From: an uncultured Isosphaeraceae bacterium
Lineage (GTDB): Bacteria; Planctomycetota; Planctomycetia; Isosphaerales; Isosphaeraceae
Direction: 5' to 3'
Length of the DNA stretch: 6,733 bases
Assembly: GCA_937907405.1 (NCBI GenBank)
Contig: CALCIC010000821.1
Location: 1 to 6,733, forward strand
The notes beneath the pieces are model-generated. The model was not told where the DNA came from. It made no database searches and saw nothing but the letters and a program-made list of their open reading frames with translations. Made by a program: the position numbers and the translations under genes. Below are positions 1 to 5,590 of this stretch, one piece after another; the stretch's first letter is position 1, and each line of letters starts with the position of its first letter.

Positions 1-426
1 ACTCGAGAACAGAGCGCTGAGGCTGACGAGCTTGCCGTCGGTCACCACGGCGCTCAGCGTGCCGGTAAGCAGCACCGGCGTGTCGTTGGTGTTCGGCGAA
101 GGGGCGGCGCCGTCCACCGACTGGACCCGGAAGGCGATCTGGAACGGGACGTTGGTGTAGGTCGCCGACCCGCTCCCGGCGTTGCTCGCGACCGTGAAAT
201 TGCCGATGTTGAACGAGTCGCCCGTCGTCGTCTTTCCGTACTGGACGCCCTGATAGACGATGATCGGCTCGCCCACGACGCCGAAGCTGTCGACGGAGCC
301 GGAAGTGCTGTACGAGATCGGCGATTCGATCGGGCTGGCGGAGAGGCGGGCGGTGGTTCCCAGCATCATCAGCGCCGCGAGAGTCACGGCGGACGACGTG
401 GTTGCGAGGCGCATCCGTGCCATCAT
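1..426 (-). CDS. Secreted protein of unknown function, N-terminal part (3' end beyond the left edge)
   Basis: The minus strand is open without a stop from the ATG at 426 to the left edge, giving 142 residues. The N-terminus is a typical signal peptide: basic start (MMARMR), a hydrophobic core at about residues 7-26, and cleavage probably after A26 or A30 (LSA-SP). The mature part is rich in Ser, Thr, Val, Gly and Asn with alternating hydrophobic residues, as in an all-beta exported protein, and has no cysteine. AGGAG at 442-438 lies 11 bases before the ATG at 426, which favours that start over the adjacent ATG at 423. Many planctomycete proteins of this style end in a PEP-CTERM or similar anchor, but the C-terminus is not visible, so that is only a possibility. 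No family is recognised. It is transcribed divergently from the 806 operon, probably from the promoter at 571-598 with a foldable leader. Confidence 0.8.
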   Translation of the reverse strand, partial: MMARMRLATTSSAVTLAALMMLGTTARLSASPIESPISYSTSGSVDSFGVVGEPIIVYQGVQYGKTTTGDSFNIGNFTVASNAGSGSATYTNVPFQIAFRVQSVDGAAPSPNTNDTPVLLTGTLSAVVTDGKLVSLSALFSS

Positions 427-460
427 CTTCGGGTGTTCTCCTGGTTTGGAATCCGTCCCT

Positions 461-509
461 ACCCCTCCGAAAAGTGCAAGCGTTGCACTCGAAAAACTCG
501 CGGAGGGGT
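461..509 (-). promoter_or_regulatory. Foldable leader: nested inverted repeats upstream of the secreted gene
   Basis: A perfect 9-bp outer repeat, ACCCCTCCG (461-469) against CGGAGGGGT (501-509), encloses a perfect 7-bp inner repeat, AGTGCAA (473-479) against TTGCACT (483-489), with a 3-base loop. In the minus-strand RNA the remaining internal strand (CGAGUUUUUCG) could form a third short arm, giving a branched fold. It ends 34 bases before the ATG at 426 and lies downstream of the candidate promoter, so it would sit in the 5' untranslated leader. It could be an operator, an RNA-stability element or a regulatory leader; it matches no riboswitch class I know. Confidence 0.5.
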
Positions 510-570
510 GAGAGCACGCGCGGTGTCATCAATTCAAAATTTTGTCGTCGCGCGTTCCTGTCGATTGGGG

Positions 571-598
571 AGCATAGTGGAACTGTATTTTTTGTAAA
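571..598 (-). promoter_or_regulatory. Candidate sigma70-type promoter for the secreted gene
   Basis: On the minus strand, TTTACA (598-593) is followed after 16 bases by TATGCT (576-571), set in the only AT-rich patch of the intergenic region. It points towards the gene starting at 426 and would give a leader of about 135-140 nt containing the nested hairpin. The match is partial and the spacer slightly short, and planctomycete promoter consensus is poorly known, so this is tentative. Confidence 0.35.
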
Positions 599-625
599 GA
601 TCGATCGCGTGGAATCACGTCGTGT

Positions 626-640
626 GGGATCGACGATCCC
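626..640. repeat. Perfect 15-bp palindrome in the divergent region
   Basis: GGGATCG and CGATCCC flank a single central A at 633, a perfect 7-1-7 inverted repeat. CACGTCGTG (616-624, 4-1-4) lies immediately to its left. The position, about 166 bases before the operon start, suits a binding site for a dimeric regulator, but short GATC/CG-rich palindromes also arise by chance in such DNA. Confidence 0.4.
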
Positions 641-805
641 GGCGCGGTGGGGCGAGCGGGTACTTGGTTGTGGCGAGGCGTCGCGGTCGGCTATCGTGGA
701 AACTCGAGGTCCCGCGTTCGGGATCGCGTAGACCGCCAGGGATGTTGAGCCGCGCCGAGCTGGGATTGGCGGATTCGTTTCCAGATGCAGAGGAGAGTTC
801 GAGGA

Positions 806-3697
806 ATGGTCGGCCTGGCTGCTCGTTCATCGCCTTACGCCCTGGCGTTCTTCAGTAGCCTCTGCATCATGATTCTGGAGTTGGTGTCGAGCCGACTCGT
901 CGCGCGGCACGTCGGATCGTCGTTGACGGTCTGGACCAGCGTGATCGGAATCATTTTGGGGGGGATTTGCCTCGGGAACGTTCTGGGTGGGCGGCTGGCC
1001 GACCGCGTCGAACCGCGGCGGGTCGTCGGACCGCTGTTCGCGCTTGGTTCGTTTCTGACGCTGAGCACCCTCTGGGTCAACTCGCAGATCGCCCTCGTCA
1101 TGCCGTCGCCCGACGTGCTCAACTGGGAGCTGCGCACGGTCATCGTCGTGACGCTCGTCTTTCTGCTGCCGGCCACGGTCCTGGGGATGGTCGGGCCGGT
1201 CGTGGCCAAGATGGCCGTCGAGCAGTCGGAGCGGGCCGGAAGCGCCATCGGCGACGTCTACTTCTGCGGCGCGATCGGGTCGATCGTCGGCACGTTCACG
1301 GCGGGATTCGTCCTCATCTACCTCGCGCCGACGTCGGTGATCGTCCTGGTAGTGGCCGCGGCGCTCGCGGCCCTGGCCGCGACGCTTTGCAAAGACGCTG
1401 CCGCTCGGGCGTTCGGATGGCTGACCGCGGCGCTGTTGGCCCTGGGGACGATCGCCCCGCTGGTCCGAATGCTGGGGATCGGAGGGATCGAGCTCGGCGG
1501 CTATCACCTGAACTACCTGGCGCTGCTCGGAAATTTGACGGCCGTCGGGCTGGCGGTCTTCGCGGCCGGCTCGGTCTGGTCGTCCTCGCGCGCCGCTCGA
1601 ACCGCCCCGATTCCGGTCGACGTGGGGAAGGGCGATCCGGACGCAATTCGGCCGAGCCTCGGCGATCTCGCGGTCCTTGCCTTTCTGGCGAGCCTGGGGT
1701 TCATGGCGATGGAGATGGTTGCGGGTCGGCTGGTGACGAGACACCTAGGGTCGAGCGTGTACGGCTGGACGAGCGTGATCGGCGTCTTGCTCGCGGGCCT
1801 GAGCATCGGCAACTACCTGGGCGGTCGGATCGCCAATCACGTCCGGAGCGAGAAACAGGCGAGCTGGCTGTTCCTGTTCGCCTCGATCCTCACGCTGGCG
1901 ATTCTGTTCCTCGACAACATGCCGGAATGGCTGCTCAAGTGGCTCGATTTCGGTCCACGACCCAGCATGCTCAGCTACGCGATCACGTGGACCGACCTGA
2001 ACCTCCTTGGGACGTCGATCCCGCTGACCTGGCCCTACCGCGTCCTGCTGGTGGTGGTGATCGTGTTCTTCCTGCCGTCGGTCTCGATGGGGACGGTCAG
2101 TCCCGTGGTGGCGAAGCTCGCCGTCGACCGTCTCAAACGGTTCGGGAAGACCGGCGCGGCCATCGGCGAGGTTTACGCCTGGGGGATGGTGGGAAGCATC
2201 CTGGGGACGTTCCTGACGGGCTTTTTCCTGATCGACGTGCTGGGGACCAAAGGGGTCTTGCTGGTGCTCGCGGCCGTCCTGGCTCTGGCGGCGACGATCC
2301 TGGGAACCGTCTGGCACGCGGTCTGGGCGGGGATTCCGCTGGGACTCTGCATCATCGCGTTCCTCCCCGCCGCCTGGACTGACAAGATCGGCCAGGAGTG
2401 GAGCATCCGCGAGGCCAGGGGGAATCCCGACATCAAGTCGGAAGGGCTCGCCTGGGTGGATGAGAGCAATTACTATTACATCAAGGTGGAGAACGAGCCC
2501 GGCGAACAGGGGCGCCAACTTCGGACGCTGGTCCTCGACAACCTGATTCACGGCTATTTCATCCTCGGCCACCCCGAGCAGCTCGATTACGACTACGAGC
2601 ACATCTACGCGCTGGTCGCCTACCGCGCGGCGCAGGCCGGCGGCAGGATCACCCTGGCCTCCCCGCCGACGTCTCCCCCCGGGAGCGCCGGCGGAACGTT
2701 GCCCGACGACGTGTTCGCCGGGGACGGGGGGACGGGCGCATTGAGATCGAAGGCGGCGGCCGGGATCGTTGACGACGGCCCCGGAGTCGACGACGAGTTC
2801 TCGGCCGACGAGTCGCTTTCATGGTATCCCAAAATCGAGTCGTCCACTCTCAAGACGCTGTTTCTGGGGGGGGGCGCGTACACGTTCCAGCGCCACGTGC
2901 AGCACATCTACCCCGGCGCCGAGGTGGACGTGGCCGAGATCGACCCCGCCGTCACCCGCGCCAATTTCAAGGCGACGGGACTTCCCGAGAACACGAAGAT
3001 CAACACCGTCTGGGGGGACGCCCGGCAGTTCGTCGAGCGCAATCAGGACAAGAAGCAGTACGACGTGGTGTTCGGCGACGCCTTCAACGACTTCTCCGTC
3101 CCCTGGCACCTGACGACCAGGGAGTTCAACGACAAGATCGCCAAGATGATGAGCCCCACCGGCGTCTACATGATCAACATCATCGACGCCTACGAGTCGG
3201 ACGCCGAGGCGATCAGGAAGGCCGACAAGCAGATCGCCCGGATCGAGGCCGGCTCGCGGGAGGTCGACGACGAGAAGCAGGAGGTCAAGGTCGTGCCCGG
3301 TCGGGTCGTCGACGACGCGGAGAAGGAGCGGATCCGCCGCGAATGGCTCGCCAAGGCGCATCGGTACGGCAGCTTCCTCGGCTCATGGGCGGCGACGGCC
3401 AAATTGACGTTTCCTCACGTCTACATCTTCGGCACCAATCGCGAGGCGGGCTCGGGAGCGCGCGAGACGTTCGTCGTGATCGCCTCCAAGCAGCCGTTGG
3501 ACCTGGACGACCTCGGCCGCCGCGCCGGCGACCCCCGCTTCTACAAGGGCCACCGCCGCACCGAGCCCGTTCCCTACGGGCCGGAGGACGAGGAGACGGT
3601 CGTCAAGAATCGATCGCGGGGCATCATCCTCACCGACGACTACGCCCCCGTCGAGAACCTGCTCGCGCCCGTCGCCGAGACCCGCGGCGACGATTGA
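806..3697 (+). CDS. Fused membrane module (duplicated) / spermidine-synthase-like protein
   Basis: This is a 963-residue polytopic membrane protein with a C-terminal aminopropyltransferase-like SAM-fold domain, the class usually named fused MFS/spermidine synthase. Residues are counted from the ATG at 806, chosen because AGGAG (791-795) lies 10 bases upstream; an in-frame ATG at 785 would add seven residues. The membrane part is a tandem duplication: 17-68 aligns with 295-345 (about 28 of 51 identical by eye, sharing WTSVIG and the LGGR loop), and 120-173 with 422-480 (both with PVVAK and an AIG-x-VY segment). About 14 hydrophobic segments are visible up to residue 523. The catalytic part begins near 529 with a beta-rich region; then come the Gly-rich SAM-type loop GGGAY (688-692), acidic E711/D713 (EIDP), GDAR (D738), and DAFND (D758, D762) at the position of the synthase catalytic aspartates. 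LTDDYAPVE (942-950) near the end is typical of the fused family. Insertions lie at about 615-675 and 796-851. The substrate is unknown; the canonical GGGDG is changed. It forms an operon with the thioredoxin-like gene. Confidence 0.9.
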   Translation: MVGLAARSSPYALAFFSSLCIMILELVSSRLVARHVGSSLTVWTSVIGIILGGICLGNVLGGRLADRVEPRRVVGPLFALGSFLTLSTLWVNSQIALVMPSPDVLNWELRTVIVVTLVFLLPATVLGMVGPVVAKMAVEQSERAGSAIGDVYFCGAIGSIVGTFTAGFVLIYLAPTSVIVLVVAAALAALAATLCKDAAARAFGWLTAALLALGTIAPLVRMLGIGGIELGGYHLNYLALLGNLTAVGLAVFAAGSVWSSSRAARTAPIPVDVGKGDPDAIRPSLGDLAVLAFLASLGFMAMEMVAGRLVTRHLGSSVYGWTSVIGVLLAGLSIGNYLGGRIANHVRSEKQASWLFLFASILTLAILFLDNMPEWLLKWLDFGPRPSMLSYAITWTDLNLLGTSIPLTWPYRVLLVVVIVFFLPSVSMGTVSPVVAKLAVDRLKRFGKTGAAIGEVYAWGMVGSILGTFLTGFFLIDVLGTKGVLLVLAAVLALAATILGTVWHAVWAGIPLGLCIIAFLPAAWTDKIGQEWSIREARGNPDIKSEGLAWVDESNYYYIKVENEPGEQGRQLRTLVLDNLIHGYFILGHPEQLDYDYEHIYALVAYRAAQAGGRITLASPPTSPPGSAGGTLPDDVFAGDGGTGALRSKAAAGIVDDGPGVDDEFSADESLSWYPKIESSTLKTLFLGGGAYTFQRHVQHIYPGAEVDVAEIDPAVTRANFKATGLPENTKINTVWGDARQFVERNQDKKQYDVVFGDAFNDFSVPWHLTTREFNDKIAKMMSPTGVYMINIIDAYESDAEAIRKADKQIARIEAGSREVDDEKQEVKVVPGRVVDDAEKERIRREWLAKAHRYGSFLGSWAATAKLTFPHVYIFGTNREAGSGARETFVVIASKQPLDLDDLGRRAGDPRFYKGHRRTEPVPYGPEDEETVVKNRSRGIILTDDYAPVENLLAPVAETRGDD

Positions 3698-3702
3698 AAG
3701 GA
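3697..3702 (+). promoter_or_regulatory. Ribosome binding site deciding a GTG start
   Basis: AAAGGA overlaps the last base of the upstream TGA stop and lies 8 bases before the GTG at 3711. This supports the GTG start and suggests translational coupling between the two genes. Confidence 0.65.
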
Positions 3703-3710
3703 AACCACCC

Positions 3711-4343
3711 GTGACGGACACCCAGAATCAAACGTCCCCCCCGGCCGAGCCGACGAAGAAGCCCGACCGCACCTGGACGATCGTCGCCAGCCTGTTCCTG
3801 GCGTTCTGGCTGGTGTACTTGTTGTTCGCGGCCCCTCGGCGGCCGGGGCCGATCGACCTCTCCGGGCCCGGTTCGCCGGCCGATTTCAACTGGACGCTTC
3901 GCGACCTGAACGGCGCCTCCCTCAAGTTCGCGAAGTACGAGGGCAAGACGGTCTTCCTCAACATCTGGGCGACCTGGTGCCCCCCCTGCGTCGCCGAGAT
4001 GCCGTCGATCGCCCGGCTCGCCAGCGATCCGAGCTTGCAAGGAAAGAACATCGAATTCGTCTGCGTGGCGACCGACGACGAGATCAACACCGTCCGCAAC
4101 TTCGTGCGGTCGAAGAAGTGGCCGATGACCATCCTTCACGCCGAAGCGCTGCCAGGCGCCTATTTGACCGAGGGCATCCCGACGACGTTCATCATCGCGC
4201 CCGACGGCCGCGTGGTCTCAACGACCGTCGGCGGCCGGGAGTGGGACGATCCCGAGACGGTCAAGAGCCTGCAAGCCGTCGCCGCGGTCCCCCCCAAACC
4301 CCCGGCCGTCCCCGCCCCGCCCTCCGAGCCCCCCGCAACGTGA
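3711..4343 (+). CDS. Membrane-anchored TlpA/ResA-like thioredoxin-fold protein
   Basis: This 210-residue protein is a predicted thiol-disulfide oxidoreductase acting outside the cytoplasm. A short hydrophilic N-terminus is followed by one membrane segment at about 21-40, a signal anchor. The thioredoxin fold spans about 55-190: the strand FLNIWATW leads into the active site WCPPC (C90, C93), and GIPTTF (155-160) carries the expected cis-proline P157, followed by IIAPDGRVV. The length and the extra segment before the fold suit TlpA/ResA proteins, which reduce disulfides in exported proteins, for example in cytochrome c maturation. The tail from about 194 is a proline/alanine-rich extension (PPKPPAVPAPPSEPPA), probably disordered or wall-spanning. 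Translation starts at a GTG 13 bases after the upstream stop, so it is the second gene of an operon; the partner may supply or receive the redox function, but nothing in the sequence proves this. The active-site codons contain a run of seven C (3980-3986). Confidence 0.9.
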   Translation: MTDTQNQTSPPAEPTKKPDRTWTIVASLFLAFWLVYLLFAAPRRPGPIDLSGPGSPADFNWTLRDLNGASLKFAKYEGKTVFLNIWATWCPPCVAEMPSIARLASDPSLQGKNIEFVCVATDDEINTVRNFVRSKKWPMTILHAEALPGAYLTEGIPTTFIIAPDGRVVSTTVGGREWDDPETVKSLQAVAAVPPKPPAVPAPPSEPPAT

Positions 4344-4352
4344 TTCTGCCCG

Positions 4353-4389
4353 CCCCCTGAATCGGCGGCCGGCTTGAAACCGGCGGGGG
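4353..4389. terminator. GC-rich hairpin between convergent genes, possible terminator
   Basis: GCCGG (4368-4372) and CCGGC (4380-4384) form a perfect 5-bp stem with a 7-base loop, and CCCCC (4353-4357) can pair with GGGGG (4385-4389) outside it, leaving a 10-base bulge on the left. It sits in the 60-base gap between two converging genes, where a bidirectional terminator is expected. There is no T-run on either side, so it is not a classical intrinsic terminator. Confidence 0.3.
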
Positions 4390-4403
4390 AGCCTGGGGCG
4401 AAG

Positions 4404-5198
4404 TCAGCCCCCCAGCGGCGGAGGCTCGTGGAGGAATCGCCAGTGCTGATCGACGATCGCGGATCGATCGGCGCGGGGGCCCGCGAGCCAGACGCCGCGG
4501 AGCCGACCGCGAAGCACGACCCCCTTCTCCAGATCGTAGCCGAAGAGTGCGTATCGAGTCGCGGCGATCGTCGATCCATCCGCCAGGGTCTCGACCGCGC
4601 GGCGCGAGACGTCGTAGGGATGCACTATCTCAAGGTAGGTGGTCGCGTCTTCGACCGGAACCGCGAGCGGCCCGAACGGGTGGTCGCTCGACGCCGGAAC
4701 CGGCGCGGTGATCAGGCGTTGAAGGACTTCGGCGGACTCGCGGCCGTCGTAGCTGAGAAGGGCCGCGAAGCGGTCGCGCGGTTCGACGGTCGTCGACCGG
4801 GCGCCCGGCGTATCGATGAACGTGGATTCGACCATGATCTCGAGTTTCCGCAACTCGCCGACGGTGCTCGTCGACGCCTGGACCTCCAGGTCGAGGCCGT
4901 CGCCGTCGAGGCTCGGCCCCCAGGCGGCCCGGATCGTCAGGCCGTGCCAGCCGCGCGGCGCGTAGGTCGCCAGCACGCGGGAGTGGAGCAACTCGACGCC
5001 GACCAGATCGTCCGCCCGGAACGCCGCGTCCTCGCGACGCCCCGTCGCGGTCAGTCCCGAGAGAACCAGGAGCCGTTGCGTTCCGCCGTCCGTCGTTCGC
5101 GGCCCGATACGGCCGCCGGACGTATCGAGCGTCCAGCCGCGGCCCCCCCACTCGATCGTGTAGTCGTCGGCCGAACGTCGCCAGTTCGTCGCTTTCAC
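4404..5198 (-). CDS. Conserved-looking hypothetical protein, 264 residues
   Basis: I do not recognise the family. The product is a soluble, mildly acidic protein of 264 residues with no signal peptide, membrane segment or cysteine. Alternating hydrophobic patterns (for example 84-109 and 211-239) suggest a mainly beta structure, and aromatic residues are spread throughout (W6, W17, W22, W84, W93, W237, W253). The end is HWRFLHEPPPLGG. The minus frame is clearly the coding one: its composition is balanced, while the opposing plus-strand frame is Arg/Gly-rich. The start is a GTG at 5198; an in-frame TGA lies 12 bases further upstream and no ATG occurs near, so GTG is the most likely start, although the ribosome binding site is weak. 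It lies downstream of a long REP-like hairpin and of an intrinsic terminator, so it is probably not cotranscribed with the heparinase-like gene. A carbohydrate-related role would be a guess from the neighbour alone. Confidence 0.75.
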   Translation of the reverse strand: MKATNWRRSADDYTIEWGGRGWTLDTSGGRIGPRTTDGGTQRLLVLSGLTATGRREDAAFRADDLVGVELLHSRVLATYAPRGWHGLTIRAAWGPSLDGDGLDLEVQASTSTVGELRKLEIMVESTFIDTPGARSTTVEPRDRFAALLSYDGRESAEVLQRLITAPVPASSDHPFGPLAVPVEDATTYLEIVHPYDVSRRAVETLADGSTIAATRYALFGYDLEKGVVLRGRLRGVWLAGPRADRSAIVDQHWRFLHEPPPLGG

Positions 5199-5265
5199 CA
5201 GTACAACTCAACGTCGGGAAGGACGGTAAAAGACAAGGCTCATGAGGGGAGTCCAGTGCGGACCC

Positions 5266-5360
5266 GAAGGCCCTCCGGTACAAGCCCAAAGCGCAAGCGA
5301 GTGGATTCCAAGGGCCTATGACGATCCACTCGCTTGCGCCTCGGGCTTGTAACGGCCTTC
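5266..5360. repeat. REP-like long inverted repeat (planctomycete-type intergenic palindrome)
   Basis: The 26-base arms at 5280-5305 and 5325-5350 are inverted copies matching at 24 positions: ACAAGCCC, three variable bases, then GCGCAAGCGAGTGGA. They are separated by 19 bases (5306-5324). The pairing extends outward by T5279-A5351 and, after a short bulge, by GAAGGCC (5266-5272) with GGCCTTC (5354-5360). The core AAGCCC-NNN-GCGCAAGCGAGTG resembles a dispersed intergenic repeat I remember from planctomycete genomes, where it is commonly seen as single copies; this is recollection, not a search. The hairpin could protect RNA ends or be a target of a REP-type transposase. No transposase gene is in the window. 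Confidence 0.85.
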
Positions 5361-5385
5361 TCGTCACCGCCAACCCTACTAAGCC

Positions 5386-5514
5386 AAAGACTAAAACCCC
5401 GTCGACTCGTATTGCTACGAGTCGGCGGGGCCGGAACAGAGAAGAGGCCGGATGATCGAGGCCGACGCCTCGGTCGACTGGAGAGGCTGGTACGAAAAGC
5501 GTCACAGCCGACAC
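5386..5514 (-). ncRNA. Candidate small RNA with three consecutive hairpins
   Basis: Read on the minus strand, a promoter-like sequence (5547-5520) predicts a start near 5514, and an intrinsic terminator ends the unit near 5393-5386, giving roughly 120-130 nt. Three hairpins follow one another: 5485-5509 (GGCTG/CAGCC and ACG/CGT stems around a two-by-two internal loop, CTTTT apical loop), 5457-5472 (CGAGGC/GCCTCG with a GTCG loop), and the terminator 5397-5430. No good open reading frame with a ribosome binding site is contained in it. It does not show the conserved cores of SRP RNA, tmRNA or RNase P RNA. The alternative is that the promoter drives the 264-residue gene and the terminator acts as an attenuator in its leader. 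Confidence 0.42.
5393..5430 (-). terminator. Strong intrinsic terminator with GCAA loop
   Basis: On the minus strand a 15-bp stem (arms 5416-5430 and 5397-5411, one position being a G-U wobble at 5425/5402) is closed by the GNRA-type loop GCAA and followed by TTTTAGTCTTT. The T-run occurs only on the minus-strand side, which fixes the direction. It would end the candidate small RNA and also any readthrough from the heparinase-like gene, whose stop is about 170 bases upstream. Confidence 0.8.
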
Positions 5515-5519
5515 CCTTG

Positions 5520-5547
5520 AAAATACTCGTCGCGAGGCCAATGTCAA
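5520..5547 (-). promoter_or_regulatory. Sigma70-like promoter, TTGACA / TATTTT
   Basis: On the minus strand a perfect TTGACA (5547-5542) is followed after 16 bases by TATTTT (5525-5520). It lies just after the heparinase-like gene and 90 bases before the terminator stem, in non-coding DNA, so the natural product is a short structured RNA. The spacer is one base shorter than optimal. Confidence 0.5.
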
Positions 5548-5577
5548 GGGGCAAGGTAGATTTCGTGATTTTTTCCA

Positions 5578-5590
5578 TTATCAATGATAA
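5578..5590. repeat. AT-rich 13-bp palindrome
   Basis: TTATCA and TGATAA flank a central A (5584), a perfect 6-1-6 inverted repeat. It is 7 bases beyond the heparinase-like stop codon and about 30 bases upstream of the TTGACA element, so it could be an operator for that promoter or a weak 3' hairpin. Its AT content contrasts with the GC-rich surroundings. Confidence 0.4.

Larger units (their letters stand above)
427..805. other. Divergent intergenic region (379 bases)
   Basis: No convincing gene is seen here; the open frames are Arg/Ser-rich shadows. The left half holds the leader hairpin of the secreted gene (461-509), a 10-bp palindrome CAAAATTTTG at 535-544, and an AT-rich patch around 584-599 that carries the candidate minus-strand promoter. 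The right half contains CACGTCGTG (616-624) and the perfect 7-1-7 palindrome GGGATCGACGATCCC (626-640), possible operator sites. I found no good sigma70-like promoter for the plus-strand operon; the best weak match is TTGTGG followed by TATCGT near 667-696. Confidence 0.7.

Noticed and set aside
785..805. Upstream ATG at 785 as start of the fused synthase
   Set aside because: The AGGAG at 791-795 is correctly placed for the ATG at 806 and lies inside the frame if 785 is used; no ribosome site precedes 785.
402..858. Short overlapping open frames in the divergent intergenic region
   Set aside because: Ser/Arg-rich translations, no ribosome binding sites, and overlap with each other and with the true gene starts.
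967..2382. Long plus-strand open frame inside the fused synthase gene
   Set aside because: It is a frame-shifted shadow, very rich in Arg and Gly, of a well-supported membrane protein.
4374..5321. Long plus-strand open frame opposite the 264-residue gene
   Set aside because: Its translation is extremely Arg/Asp/Gly-rich without any domain pattern and it runs into the REP-like repeat; it mirrors the coding bias of the minus-strand gene.
5266..5430. CRISPR array or insertion-sequence end
   Set aside because: There are only two arms in inverted orientation, no direct repeats with regular spacers, no cas or transposase gene and no target-site duplication.
5386..5514. Identity as SRP RNA, tmRNA, 6S RNA or RNase P RNA
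   Set aside because: None of the conserved core sequences I know for these RNAs is visible, and the fold of three separate hairpins does not suit them.
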